Below are positions 43,301 through 52,193 of a DNA stretch of 64,000 nt, piece by piece. The DNA is taken from positions 1 through 64,000 of the forward strand of contig JAERTK010000163.1 in the NCBI GenBank assembly GCA_016844935.1, given 5' to 3'. Source of the stretch: Desulfobacteraceae bacterium (GTDB taxonomy: Bacteria > Desulfobacterota > DSM-4660 > Desulfatiglandales > Desulfatiglandaceae). The notes under the pieces were generated by a model, which saw only the letters and a list, made by a program, of their open reading frames with translations, did no database searches and was not told the origin of the DNA. Made by a program: the position numbers and the translations under genes. The stretch's first letter is position 1, and every line of letters begins with the position of its first letter.

Positions 43301-44740
43301 ATGCCCTTTAAAAATCTTCAAGACCTGGTAAAGCACCTGGAGTCCCAAAAACAACTGGTTCAAATAAATGAACCGGTCAGCCCTGACCTGGAAATCGCCG
43401 AAATTACCGATCGGGTTGTCAAAAAAAAGGGCCCCGCCCTCCTCTTCAAAAATCCCACGGACACCCTTTTTCCGGTACTCACCAACCAGTATGGCAGCCT
43501 TGGGAGAATACAGGCCATCTTTGACATTCAAGAGCTGGATGACCTGGGCAAAGGGTTTGCCCGCCTCCTGGAGATTGCTCCCCCCAAAGGATGGGTGGAA
43601 AAGCTGAAACTGCTGCCCAAGCTCAAAGAAGCGGCCAACATATTCCCCAAGTCCGTAAAAAGCGCTCCCTGCCAGGAGGTCATTAACACAGACAGTCCGG
43701 ATCTGACCACTCTTCCCGTCCTCACCTGCTGGCCGGAGGATGGCGGCCCGTTTATCACCCTTCCGGTGGTCATCACCCGTCATCCGGAAACGCGGAAACG
43801 GAACCTGGGGATGTACCGCATGCAGGTCTACGACAAAACCACCGCCGGTCTTCACTGGCATGTGCATAAGGACGGGGCTGACCATTACCGTCAGAGTTCT
43901 CCCGACGAACCCTTTCCCGTGGCCGTAGCCCTGGGTCCGGACCCCATCACCACCTATTGCGCCACGGCGCCCCTACCCGACGGAGTGGATGAACTGTTTC
44001 TTTCCGGCTTCCTGCGCCAGAAACCCGTCGAATTGGTCAAATGCGTCACCTGCGACCTGGAGGTCCCCGCTGAAAGCCAGTTTGTGCTGGAAGGTTATGT
44101 CACACGAGGTGAACTGAGGACCGAAGGCCCTTTCGGAGACCATACGGGCTATTACTCACCGGCGGACAAATACCCGGTCTTTCACCTCACCGCCATCACC
44201 CACCGGAAAGACCCCATCTACCCCGCAACGCTCGTGGGATACCCTCCCATGGAGGACCAGTGGCTGGGCAAGGTCACCGAACGGCTCTTTCTGCCCCTGA
44301 TCAAGCAGCAACTGCCCGAAATCGTGGACATGAATCTGCCGGTGGAAGGATGTTTTCACAACTTGTGTTTTGTGAGCATTCAAAAGCGATATCCGGGGCA
44401 CGCCCAGAAGGTGATGCAGGCCATATGGGGGCTGGGACAGATGATGTTCAGCAAGATGATTTTTGTCTTTGACAAAGACGTGGATGTTCAGGATATCTCG
44501 CAGGTATTGTTTCACCTGGGCGGTAATGTGGATCCGGGCCGTGACATCACCATGGTCAAGGGGCCGGTGGATGCGCTGGATCATGCCTCCACCCTGCCTC
44601 ACCTGGGAAGCAAAATGGGTGTGGACTGCACCGCCAAATGGCCCGCCGAAGGGTATGAGCGGGGGTGGCCGGAATTGCTGCGAATGTCTCCCGGTGTCGT
44701 CAGCAAGATCGACAAAATCTGGAACAGGCTGGGGCTCTGA
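43301..44740 (+). CDS. mqnL: UbiD-family decarboxylase of menaquinone synthesis
   Basis: 479 residues from the ATG at 43301 (GGAGG 5 bases before). UbiD features: QLVQINEPVSPDLEIAEI, the LGMYRMQVYDKTTAGLHWH region (parts given) with prenylated-FMN/metal ligands, GEL-like EGPFGDHTGYYS, and a final PDKIWNRLGL-like tail. UbiD enzymes use prenyl-FMN from a UbiX partner, which is not in the window. In the futalosine pathway such a protein removes the carboxylate of the naphthoate. UbiA follows after 2 bases. Confidence 0.9.
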   Translation: MPFKNLQDLVKHLESQKQLVQINEPVSPDLEIAEITDRVVKKKGPALLFKNPTDTLFPVLTNQYGSLGRIQAIFDIQELDDLGKGFARLLEIAPPKGWVEKLKLLPKLKEAANIFPKSVKSAPCQEVINTDSPDLTTLPVLTCWPEDGGPFITLPVVITRHPETRKRNLGMYRMQVYDKTTAGLHWHVHKDGADHYRQSSPDEPFPVAVALGPDPITTYCATAPLPDGVDELFLSGFLRQKPVELVKCVTCDLEVPAESQFVLEGYVTRGELRTEGPFGDHTGYYSPADKYPVFHLTAITHRKDPIYPATLVGYPPMEDQWLGKVTERLFLPLIKQQLPEIVDMNLPVEGCFHNLCFVSIQKRYPGHAQKVMQAIWGLGQMMFSKMIFVFDKDVDVQDISQVLFHLGGNVDPGRDITMVKGPVDALDHASTLPHLGSKMGVDCTAKWPAEGYERGWPELLRMSPGVVSKIDKIWNRLGL

Positions 44741-44742
44741 TC

Positions 44743-45579
44743 TTGAAAACCCTTTTTTCGCTCATTAAAATTGAGCATACCCTCTTCGCGCTGCCCCTGG
44801 CCTTTACAGGCGCCGTTTTAGGCGCCCGCGGGATGCCTGCCGTTTCTGTTCTGCTTCTCATGGCAGTGGCCTTTACGGCTGCCCGGGCCTCGGCCATGGC
44901 CTTTAACCGCATCGCCGACCGTCACCTGGACGCGCAGAACCCGCGCACATCCGACAGGGAGATCCCCTCGGGGGCCTTGTCCACCAGCCAGGTGTGGGGT
45001 CTGGTCATTGTTTCCATTGTGGTTTTTCTGGCAGCTTCCTGGGCCATCAATCCCCTGTGCGGGAAACTGGCGCCCTTTGCGCTGGTGGTGCTCCTGGGGT
45101 ACTCTTATACCAAGCGGTTCACATCCCTCTGCCACTACCTGCTCGGCCTGGCCCTGGGCATGGCCCCCGTGGCCGGCTGGATCGCCGTAACCGGTACGGT
45201 GGCGTCGGCACCGATCATATTGGGTCTGGGCGTCATCTTCTGGACCGCGGGCTTTGACACCCTTTACGCCTGCCAGGACGTTGAATTTGATCGAAACATG
45301 GGGCTTCATTCCATTCCTGCTAAACTGGGAACAAAAAAAGCCCTGAAAGTAGCGGCAATGAGCCACGTGGCAGCATTTCTATTGTTTATTCTGGCGGGCG
45401 CCCTGGCGTCTTTGGGGGTGGGATTTTATCTCTTCTCAATTATCACGGGAGCACTCCTGGTCTGGGAACACCGGCTCATCACACCCGATGACCTGACGCA
45501 TCTGGATATGGCCTTTTTCAAGGTCAACAGTCTGGTGTCGGGGAGTCTTCTGCTGGCGGTTATTGCGGGGTTGTTCTAA
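44743..45579 (+). CDS. mqnP: UbiA-family prenyltransferase of menaquinone synthesis
   Basis: 278 residues, eight or so membrane helices. Prenyl-diphosphate sites: NRIADRHLDAQNPRT (NxxxDxxxD) and DVEFDRNMGLHSIP (DxxxD). It attaches the isoprenoid chain to the naphthoate ring in the membrane. The TTG at 44743 is chosen: it gives the usual MKTLFSLIKIEHTLFALP start and has GGGG 8 bases upstream; a longer frame from 44665 lies inside the UbiD gene. Last gene of the operon. Confidence 0.92.
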   Translation: MKTLFSLIKIEHTLFALPLAFTGAVLGARGMPAVSVLLLMAVAFTAARASAMAFNRIADRHLDAQNPRTSDREIPSGALSTSQVWGLVIVSIVVFLAASWAINPLCGKLAPFALVVLLGYSYTKRFTSLCHYLLGLALGMAPVAGWIAVTGTVASAPIILGLGVIFWTAGFDTLYACQDVEFDRNMGLHSIPAKLGTKKALKVAAMSHVAAFLLFILAGALASLGVGFYLFSIITGALLVWEHRLITPDDLTHLDMAFFKVNSLVSGSLLLAVIAGLF

Positions 45580-45674
45580 TTTACGCCTGTTTTGTGTTCT
45601 TCAGGATTTCGTTCACAAGACCTGCAAGTCTTCTAATACCTTCGCCGCATATTGCCCGATGGTTCCTTGTATCT

Positions 45675-46073
45675 TCAGGCCCCGCTGTTGATGAGCGACA
45701 CCTGATCATTGAGGGTCCAGAGGTCATAGAGATACCCAAGACCAAAGATGCCGCCCGTTAGCAGGTACACCAATCCGGAGAGCCACTTTCCCATGTAAAA
45801 CCGATGGATACCGAATAATCCGAGAAAGGTGAGCAGAATCCAGGTAACGGTGTAGTCGAGCTCTCCTTTTTGGTACCTGAAATCCGCCAGGCGGTCCATG
45901 GAGGGGATCAAAAAAAGATCGACAATCCAGCCGATAAGAAAGAGCCCCAGGGTGAAGAACCAGATGGTTCCTGTAACGGGTTTACCGTAGTAAAACCGAT
46001 GGGAGCCGGTGAAACCGAAAATCCAAAGGATGTAGCCGATTGACTTGAGGTGTGTGTCGTTTGACTGCTCCAT
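45675..46073 (-). CDS. TM2-domain protein with two tandem copies
   Basis: 132 residues. Two related TM2 units: GYILWIFGFTGSHRFYYGK (about 13-31) with LFLIGWIVDLFLIPS, and TWILLTFLGLFGIHRFYMGK (about 76-95) with GIFGLGYLYDLWTL. Each has two membrane helices linked by the GxHRFYxGK turn. The family is widespread and its job is unknown. It lies 42 bases behind the response-regulator gene on the same strand and could be its operon partner. Confidence 0.85.
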   Translation of the reverse strand: MEQSNDTHLKSIGYILWIFGFTGSHRFYYGKPVTGTIWFFTLGLFLIGWIVDLFLIPSMDRLADFRYQKGELDYTVTWILLTFLGLFGIHRFYMGKWLSGLVYLLTGGIFGLGYLYDLWTLNDQVSLINSGA

Positions 46074-46115
46074 GCGGTTTTCTCCTTATTTAAAAGTTCA
46101 TTTGTCCTGAACCCA

Positions 46116-46874
46116 TCACCCCTGCACTTCAGGATCATGGTTAAAAAGATACCCCACCGATCGAAGGCTTTTAAAATAAATCGGTTTTCTGGGGTTATCT
46201 TCAAAATACTTTCGAAACCGAACAATGAAATTATCCACGGTGCGGGTGGAGGTTCCCTTTTCATATCCCCAGCCGGTTTCCAGAAGTTCGCTTCTCGAAA
46301 GGGGCTTGCCGCGATGGGCGATGAAAATTTTCAGGAGCTTGACCTCCTGCTCGGTCAGGTCGATCCGGCCAGCCGGGCCATGGGCGATGAGGGCCTCAAA
46401 ATCGATGCTGTTAGGGCCGAATTTGTAAATTTTCGGCGATGGTGAAATTCCATTCCCATGGGGATTCGTCTCACCCCGGGACCAGGTCCCCCGGGTCAAC
46501 AGGCGCTCCACCCGAAGCAGAAACTCCTCCAGATTAAAGGGTTTGGCAAGATAATCGTCCACCCCGAATGAAAAGCCCTTGATCTTGTCATCAGAGTCCC
46601 CCCTGGCGGACAGGATCAAAACCGGAAGCCGTTCGTCTTCCACGCGGATATGCCGCAACACCGACAATCCGTCAAGCTCAGGAAGCATGATATCCAGGAC
46701 AATCAGATCCGGCTGCCACGCCTTCCACTTCTCAAGGGCTGTAACACCGTCCCCAGCCACCCTGGCATCATATCCCTTAAGGGACAAGTTGAGTTTCAGT
46801 CCCTCAGCCAGGTGGTCCTCGTCTTCCACCACCAGTATCTTTTTTATTCCTTTGCTCTCCCGTAAATTCGTCAT
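46116..46874 (-). CDS. OmpR/PhoB-family response regulator
   Basis: 252 residues. Receiver domain (about 12-125): KKILVVEDEDHLAEGL acidic pair, phospho-acceptor Asp in LIVLDIMLPELDG, LSARGDSDDKIKGF and the Lys in YLAKPFNLEEF. Winged-helix domain (about 150-245) with LTEQEVKLLKIF and GYEKGTSTRTVDNFIVRFRKY (parts). It overlaps the kinase gene by 4 bases. The 11-bp direct repeats at 47859-47880 upstream of the kinase gene have the spacing OmpR/PhoB regulators bind, so autoregulation is likely. Confidence 0.93.
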   Translation of the reverse strand: MTNLRESKGIKKILVVEDEDHLAEGLKLNLSLKGYDARVAGDGVTALEKWKAWQPDLIVLDIMLPELDGLSVLRHIRVEDERLPVLILSARGDSDDKIKGFSFGVDDYLAKPFNLEEFLLRVERLLTRGTWSRGETNPHGNGISPSPKIYKFGPNSIDFEALIAHGPAGRIDLTEQEVKLLKIFIAHRGKPLSRSELLETGWGYEKGTSTRTVDNFIVRFRKYFEDNPRKPIYFKSLRSVGYLFNHDPEVQG

Positions 46875-47854
46875 TTCATACCCGTCCTGGACAGTTTTGA
46901 AGGCAGAATCACCGTGAAAACGGACCCTTTTTCCCCTTCCCTGGGTTCGGCCGAGACCTTCCCTTTATGAATTCGAATGATGCTTTCAACCAGATACAGA
47001 CCGAGGCCGGTCCCTTTGGCCGACATGTTGCCGGATCGACCAATCTGGTAGAATTTTTTGAAAATTTTCTTGATTTCAGACTTTGGAATACCGATGCCGT
47101 TGTCTTCAAAACGAATACGCAACGCCTTGTTGTTACGTTCAAAATAGATGTCCAATTGCGGAATCTCCGATTCATTATATTTGACGGCATTGGTGAACAG
47201 ATTCATCAGAAGGACCTCAAACAGGGAAATATTGATAAGATACAAAAGGGCGCCTTCAGATGGACGGTGTATGTTGATGTGGCAATTTACAAAAAGGTGA
47301 CGGCTCTTTTTGTAAAATCGCTCAACCACCCCCACCAGGTCCTCGGTGGCAAATTTCCCGCCATAAGTCTTGCTCTCAACCTTTGCCAGATTGAATATCC
47401 GATTGATATTGTCACTCATCCGGTCTGCGTCCTGAACCATGTACCCGATGTATTTGAGCTGATCCTCCCGGGAAAACTCATATTTTCGAAATGTCTCCAG
47501 ATACAGTTTCAACGAGGTGACCGGGGTCTTCAGTTCGTGGGTGAAATTGTTGATGAAATTCCGCTGGAGTCGGTAAAGCTGCAATGTTTTCTGGTTGTAA
47601 ACAAAGATAATGAATATCCCGATCAGAATGCTCCCCACAAGGATGGAAAGTACCATAATCACCACCCAGGTCTGTGATGCCAGGACATGATCCGGATCCA
47701 GGTTGGCCTTTTGTATAACATTTTTGAGCCCGGCGCTGACCTCCACATACCAATAGATGTACAAAAAGAGGGACAAAACCACCGCCCCCACAGAGAAAAT
47801 GAATATCAGGATGGGATGAAAAAACCACTTGGACTGTTTCACTGGAGAATTCAT
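46871..47854 (-). CDS. Membrane sensor histidine kinase
   Basis: 327 residues. Two membrane helices (about 12-33 and 63-86) enclose a short periplasmic loop of about 30 residues, too small for a classic ligand domain. H-box NFTHELKTPVTSLKLYLE, N-box NLFTNAVKYNE, G1 DNGIGIP and G2 GTGLGLYLVES are present. It phosphorylates the response regulator encoded next. The ATG at 47854 is used although no ribosome site is seen; an upstream TTG at 47929 would place coding sequence over the promoter and the direct repeats. Confidence 0.9.
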   Translation of the reverse strand: MNSPVKQSKWFFHPILIFIFSVGAVVLSLFLYIYWYVEVSAGLKNVIQKANLDPDHVLASQTWVVIMVLSILVGSILIGIFIIFVYNQKTLQLYRLQRNFINNFTHELKTPVTSLKLYLETFRKYEFSREDQLKYIGYMVQDADRMSDNINRIFNLAKVESKTYGGKFATEDLVGVVERFYKKSRHLFVNCHINIHRPSEGALLYLINISLFEVLLMNLFTNAVKYNESEIPQLDIYFERNNKALRIRFEDNGIGIPKSEIKKIFKKFYQIGRSGNMSAKGTGLGLYLVESIIRIHKGKVSAEPREGEKGSVFTVILPSKLSRTGMK

Positions 47855-47858
47855 ACAG

Positions 47859-47880
47859 TTTTGTAAAACTTTTGTAAAAC
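47859..47880. promoter_or_regulatory. Two perfect 11-bp direct repeats (OmpR/PhoB-type site)
   Basis: TTTTGTAAAAC occurs twice head to tail (47859-47869 and 47870-47880). Eleven-base tandem spacing places both half-sites on one face of the helix, as for PhoB- and OmpR-type regulators. The site is just upstream of the kinase start and about 90 bases upstream of the divergent radical SAM gene. Confidence 0.7.
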
Positions 47881-47909
47881 GTACCAGCCGGCCTTTAACC
47901 TTCCATTTT

Positions 47910-47938
47910 ATTGTACTAGCGTAACACAATTACTTCAA
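47910..47938 (-). promoter_or_regulatory. Promoter of the two-component operon
   Basis: On the minus strand: TTGAAG (47938-47933), 17-base spacer, TACAAT (47915-47910). Predicted start near 47903; the direct repeats at 47859-47880 then lie at about +23 to +44 in the leader, a position compatible with repression by a roadblock. Confidence 0.6.
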
Positions 47939-47971
47939 CCGACAAAAACTCTTGAACGAAGACGGAGAATC

Positions 47972-49747
47972 ATGATGTTACAAAATCAACCTGTTCACAG
48001 ACTCGGAACCCGGGCAAAAGTGCTGTTGTCAAGCGTTTTTGGGCCTTATGCCCAAGACGACGACTATGGAAGCCGCAAGATTAACCCAATGGAACTTTAT
48101 CAGAATCAGGTGACACGTACCCAGGGTCCATTTTCCCTTCGTATGTTTCATCGGTCCTTTGGGTTGATGCTGCTTCAAGCGAATATTGATGCCCCCTGCA
48201 CCCTCCTGGACTTTCCCTCGGAAGACCGGTTTATGGAAGAGCTTCAAAATTCTTCTTATGACATTGTGGGCATCAGTGCCATTATCCCGAATATTTTGAA
48301 GCTCAAAAGAATGTGCAGTCTTGTCAGAAAATGCCAGCCCAATGCAACGGTTGTTGTGGGCGGGCATGTGGCCAACAAGGAAGACGTCCATGAAATAATT
48401 GATGCGGACCATATCGTTAAAGGAGATGGCATCCAATGGTTTAGAACGTTTCTCGGGCAGGACGAGACGGCACCGGTCAGGCATCCGGTTACGCCTTCGG
48501 CGAACGGAACCCGGATCATGGGCGTTCCCCTGAGCGAAAAATCCGAAGATACAGCCGCCATCCTGATCCCTTCCGTGGGTTGCCCCATGGGCTGTAATTT
48601 CTGTTCCACTTCCGCCATGTTCGGGGGGAAGGGAAAACATCTCAATTTTTACGAAACCGGCGACGAGCTGTTTGGTGTAATGCAGGGAATTGAAACAAAA
48701 CTCAAAACCCAATCCTTTTTTGTCCTGGATGAGAATTTCCTCATGCATCGCAAAAGAGCGCTTCGATTGCTCGAGCTGATGGAAAAGAACCAGAAAAGCT
48801 GGTCCCTTTATGTCTTCAGTTCCGCCCGGGTGTTAAAAAGTTATACCGTCGAGCAACTGGTGGGTTTGGGAGTTTCCTGGGTCTGGACCGGATTGGAAGG
48901 CGAAGACAGCCGGTATCAGAAGCTTAAAAAGGTGGACACCCACGCCTTTGTCCAACATTTACAATCCCACGGCATTTGCGTCCTGGGTTCATCCATTATC
49001 GGGATGGAAAACCACACCCCCGAAAATATCGATCAAATCATCGATCATGCCATCAGCCATGATGCGGATTTCCACCAATTCATGCTTTACACCCCGATCC
49101 CCGGAACGCCACTGCATGCGCAGCACAAGGCTGACGGAACCCTGCTGCCCGAATCGGAGTTTACGGCCTCGGATACCCATGGGCAATACCGCTTCAATTA
49201 TAAGCATCAACACATCCGTAACGGCCGGGAAGGAGAATACCTTCTCAACGCCTTTCGCCGGGATTTCGAGGTCAACGGCCCCAGCCTTGCCCGCCTGATT
49301 CGGACCACGCTCAAGGGCTGGCAGAAATATAATAATCACCCGGATAAGCGGATTCGAAGCCGTTTTTTATTAAAGGCAAAAACGCTTCGAACCACCTACG
49401 CAGGCGCGGTGTGGGCCATGAAAAAATGGTCCCGGGGCAACGAACCGGTTGGGGCAAAAATGGATACACTTCTCAAAAAACTTTACCGGGAGTTTGGCTG
49501 GAAGACAAGGCTGTTTGCCCCATTGGCCGGAAGGTATCTTTACCACAACCTGAAAAAAGAAGAAATCCGGCTTCAGAATGGATGGTCATATGAACCTGAG
49601 GCATTTTATGAAAAAAATACAGCTGCTCTGGCACTTGAGCATCAGCGAAAAGGCGAAAAGACTATAAAATCCACGGTTCCCTGGGTAACCGGGGATCTCT
49701 CGCCTGTTTTCGGCCGGATTCAGGCCGGCGCATGGGTGTCAAAGTAG
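47972..49747 (+). CDS. Radical SAM protein with B12-binding-like N-terminus
   Basis: 591 residues. The first 200 residues look like the fold of cobalamin-binding domains (DIVGISAIIPNILKLKRM, VVVGGHVANKED) but the His-containing DxHxxG loop is not evident. The cluster motif is C-x3-C-x2-C in GCPMGCNFCSTSAMFGG. A C-terminal helical region of about 200 residues follows. Known relatives act on lipids or other large substrates, often by methyl transfer or oxidation; the reaction here is unknown. GGAG precedes the ATG. Divergent from the two-component operon. Confidence 0.85.
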   Translation: MMLQNQPVHRLGTRAKVLLSSVFGPYAQDDDYGSRKINPMELYQNQVTRTQGPFSLRMFHRSFGLMLLQANIDAPCTLLDFPSEDRFMEELQNSSYDIVGISAIIPNILKLKRMCSLVRKCQPNATVVVGGHVANKEDVHEIIDADHIVKGDGIQWFRTFLGQDETAPVRHPVTPSANGTRIMGVPLSEKSEDTAAILIPSVGCPMGCNFCSTSAMFGGKGKHLNFYETGDELFGVMQGIETKLKTQSFFVLDENFLMHRKRALRLLELMEKNQKSWSLYVFSSARVLKSYTVEQLVGLGVSWVWTGLEGEDSRYQKLKKVDTHAFVQHLQSHGICVLGSSIIGMENHTPENIDQIIDHAISHDADFHQFMLYTPIPGTPLHAQHKADGTLLPESEFTASDTHGQYRFNYKHQHIRNGREGEYLLNAFRRDFEVNGPSLARLIRTTLKGWQKYNNHPDKRIRSRFLLKAKTLRTTYAGAVWAMKKWSRGNEPVGAKMDTLLKKLYREFGWKTRLFAPLAGRYLYHNLKKEEIRLQNGWSYEPEAFYEKNTAALALEHQRKGEKTIKSTVPWVTGDLSPVFGRIQAGAWVSK

Positions 49748-49779
49748 CCCGGTAAATTTTCTCATTCGTGAAACACTTG

Positions 49780-50877
49780 CTATTTAAAACGTACTTTTGG
49801 ATGTGTGATTTCAGGTGAATCGATGGTTTGCAGTCTTGCGCGAAATTCGTGATCGGTTACGGAACTTTTCCAGTGCCCGGTAATGCCGGCAGTATACACC
49901 ATCATGATATATATCCCGATGATAACAGTGCCCACCCGGGTCGCATTCCAGAAAATTTTCCCTGTGCCTTTCGTTTTTAACGCCAGCGTATTTTCGGCCG
50001 GACAGACCCGCGTACATTCCATGCATCCGTTGCATTCCGGGCTGCGAATATAAAGCTTGCTATCCACCGGCAGGTCATAAGGACACGCTTCGGAACAGCT
50101 TTTACAACCGATACAGGTGTCGGGATTGCGCTGAATCCGTGTGGGGCTGCATAAGGCCAGCAACCCCATCAGTCCTCCATAGGGGCACAGGTACCGGCAC
50201 CAGGCATTGCGAACAAAGAGAGACGATAAAACCAAAACCGTTAATACGATCATTGTCAGCATGGTCATCCGTGTGAAAAAATGGAGCATCTTGACATCGG
50301 ATATTTTATAATAAGGACTTTCCAGAAATCCTAGAATGTCAGGGCTGCTCATGGAAAATATAATGACTACAAAAAACCCAAGCAGCAGGTATTTGAGACT
50401 TCGTAAAGGAAAATCCAGCCAGACGGGCAGCTTATAGTTTTTCCCGAAGAGACCTCTTCCCAATTTCCAGAGCCATTCGGAAAAGGTTCCAACCGGACAG
50501 AACCACCCACAAAACGATTTACGCAGTGCAAGGGAAATAAAACCGGCAAATCCCAATAATACCATGGCGGCCGGGTGAACCGAATCCCAGATACCGGTTT
50601 GAACAAACAGTTTCCATCCCATCAGCGCTCCGATGGGAAGGAAGCCTTCAACACCCGGCGGCCTCAGGACAGTGATCACACCGTTTCCCGAGGCCTGGTG
50701 AACATAGATGAAAAATTGAACCCCTATTCCGATGGTTGCGAGAAATACGCCCAATTGAAACCAATTTCGTTTTCCCCAGCTATGGGGTTCTCTGCGCTCC
50801 TCACGCTGCGGACGAGAATTGTCTGGAACTAATGTATTTTCAGATTCTTTCAACACTTTATGATTTAATATTACCAA
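49780..50877 (-). CDS. Membrane polyferredoxin (NapH/CcoG-like)
   Basis: 365 residues. About five or six membrane helices, two internal cysteine motifs FCGWFCPVG and CRYLCPYGG, then two 4Fe-4S clusters: CIGCKSCSEACPYDLP and CNGCMECTRVCPAE. This is the layout of NapH/MauN/RdxA-type proteins that pass electrons from the quinone pool or across the membrane. The partner enzyme is not visible. A CRP/FNR-type palindrome (50968-50985) lies 91 bases upstream, which would suit redox control. Confidence 0.88.
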   Translation of the reverse strand: MVILNHKVLKESENTLVPDNSRPQREERREPHSWGKRNWFQLGVFLATIGIGVQFFIYVHQASGNGVITVLRPPGVEGFLPIGALMGWKLFVQTGIWDSVHPAAMVLLGFAGFISLALRKSFCGWFCPVGTFSEWLWKLGRGLFGKNYKLPVWLDFPLRSLKYLLLGFFVVIIFSMSSPDILGFLESPYYKISDVKMLHFFTRMTMLTMIVLTVLVLSSLFVRNAWCRYLCPYGGLMGLLALCSPTRIQRNPDTCIGCKSCSEACPYDLPVDSKLYIRSPECNGCMECTRVCPAENTLALKTKGTGKIFWNATRVGTVIIGIYIMMVYTAGITGHWKSSVTDHEFRARLQTIDSPEITHPKVRFK

Positions 50878-50967
50878 AATCTTCTGTTCGTTTATAACTT
50901 TTTGATTTCACCCAAGACCACTTCTTCGTATTTCCTGTGGTTTTCTACTGGAAAATGGATCACTGGT

Positions 50968-50985
50968 AATTGACCTAAGTCAATT
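50968..50985. promoter_or_regulatory. CRP/FNR-family palindrome
   Basis: AATTGAC-CTAA-GTCAATT: perfect 7-base arms and a 4-base centre. TTGAC-N4-GTCAA resembles FNR/DNR-type sites (TTGAT-N4-ATCAA) rather than classic CRP sites. It lies between the divergent polyferredoxin gene (start 50877) and MoaD-like gene (start 51065) and could control both. Confidence 0.65.
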
Positions 50986-51064
50986 CATTCGGTTTCCGTT
51001 CGTGTTTTATATACGAGGGGAAAAGATATTGGCTGGTGAAAGCATAAATTTAAAGGAGGTATGA

Positions 51065-51334
51065 ATGGGAACCTATACCGAACTGGTCTTATTTGGATCG
51101 TTGAAGAAAGAAACGGCGGGTGCTGGCGAGGATTCAATCCGATTTGAGCTTGAAGATCCCACACCGCTGCTCGAGGTTTTACACACGTATGAAATTCCTG
51201 AAAACAGGGTACAACTGGCCATGGTCAACCACGGTGCCGTTCCCAAGAATTCTATTATTCATCCGGGCGATCGCCTGGCGCTGTTTCCCAAGGAATATGC
51301 CATTTTTGCCGATTGGCACGACTTGAAATTCTGA
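51065..51334 (+). CDS. MoaD/ThiS-like ubiquitin-fold protein
   Basis: 89 residues. LVLFGSLKKETAG, PTPLLEVLHTYEIP and the MVNHGAVPKNSIIHPGDRLALFP region (parts given) match the beta-grasp MoaD/ThiS fold. Sulfur carriers end in Gly-Gly, which becomes a thiocarboxylate; this protein ends FADWHDLKF and lacks it. It may therefore be a non-carrier or bind a partner differently. GGAGGT lies 4 bases before the ATG. It is convergent with mqnD. Confidence 0.8.
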   Translation: MGTYTELVLFGSLKKETAGAGEDSIRFELEDPTPLLEVLHTYEIPENRVQLAMVNHGAVPKNSIIHPGDRLALFPKEYAIFADWHDLKF

Positions 51335-51362
51335 TCCGGGAGATGTGGCCCTGCTCGATGTT

Positions 51363-52193
51363 TCAACAGGCCATCAACGGCAGCACGCATGGCCCCAGTA
51401 ACCCGACCGCCTCCGCCCGGTCCAGTAAAACCGTCACGGCGTCCTGCCCTTCATGGCCCAGGTTCCTGCTGAACCGGTTCACGTAAAGGTCGATATGCTG
51501 CTGAATCACTGGACGCGCCATCTCCTGGGCATGGGATCTGACGTAATCCATGACCACCGACGATCCGCTCTCCGCCAGCAAAAGGGATTGACGAATCCGA
51601 TGGTCCACCATCCGCGCCGTGCTCTCCCCCAGATCCCTGCGGATGCCAATACCGCCCAGGGGGATGGGAAGTCCGGTTTCTTCCTCCCACCACTGGCCCA
51701 GATCAAGGATTCCCTCTAGGCCATAGGCATCCAGTGTAAACCGCCCTTCATGAATAACGAGCCCAAAATCCGCTTCACCAACTTTCACCGCCGGCATAAT
51801 TTCGGAAAACACCATTTGCCGGAATCGCGGCTCATATCCCAGGTAGAGGGTCAGGAGCAACCGGGCCGTTGTCAGATTTCCGGGTGCTGCAATGACCGCG
51901 TCTTTGAGGTCTTTCAGGTCCGTCCCGCTCCGGGCCACCAGAATCGGGCCGCAACCCCGCCCCAACGCGCCCCCGGAATGAAGCAAAGCATACTGATCCC
52001 TCACCCTGCCGAAGGCAAAAAATGAAAGCTTGGTAACATCCAGCCTCCCCTCCAAAGCCCATCCGTTCAAAGTCTCCACATCAGCCAGTACCGGATCAAA
52101 GGAGAGAAATTCATCTTCGTTATAGGCCGAAAGACCCCCGAAGATGTAGGTGTCATTGGGGCATGTAGAGTAGCCTAACTTCAGCTTTTTCAA
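51363..52193 (-). CDS. mqnD: 1,4-dihydroxy-6-naphthoate synthase
   Basis: 276 residues. Begins KLKLGYSTCPNDTYIFGGL, the MqnD signature, with DVTKLSFFAFG, the GCGPILVAR segment and DFGLVIHEGRFT. The fold is that of a periplasmic binding protein adapted to catalysis. It converts the cyclic futalosine product to 1,4-dihydroxy-6-naphthoate. It overlaps mqnB by 4 bases and is the last gene of tetR-mqnB-mqnD. Confidence 0.95.
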   Translation of the reverse strand: MKKLKLGYSTCPNDTYIFGGLSAYNEDEFLSFDPVLADVETLNGWALEGRLDVTKLSFFAFGRVRDQYALLHSGGALGRGCGPILVARSGTDLKDLKDAVIAAPGNLTTARLLLTLYLGYEPRFRQMVFSEIMPAVKVGEADFGLVIHEGRFTLDAYGLEGILDLGQWWEEETGLPIPLGGIGIRRDLGESTARMVDHRIRQSLLLAESGSSVVMDYVRSHAQEMARPVIQQHIDLYVNRFSRNLGHEGQDAVTVLLDRAEAVGLLGPCVLPLMAC

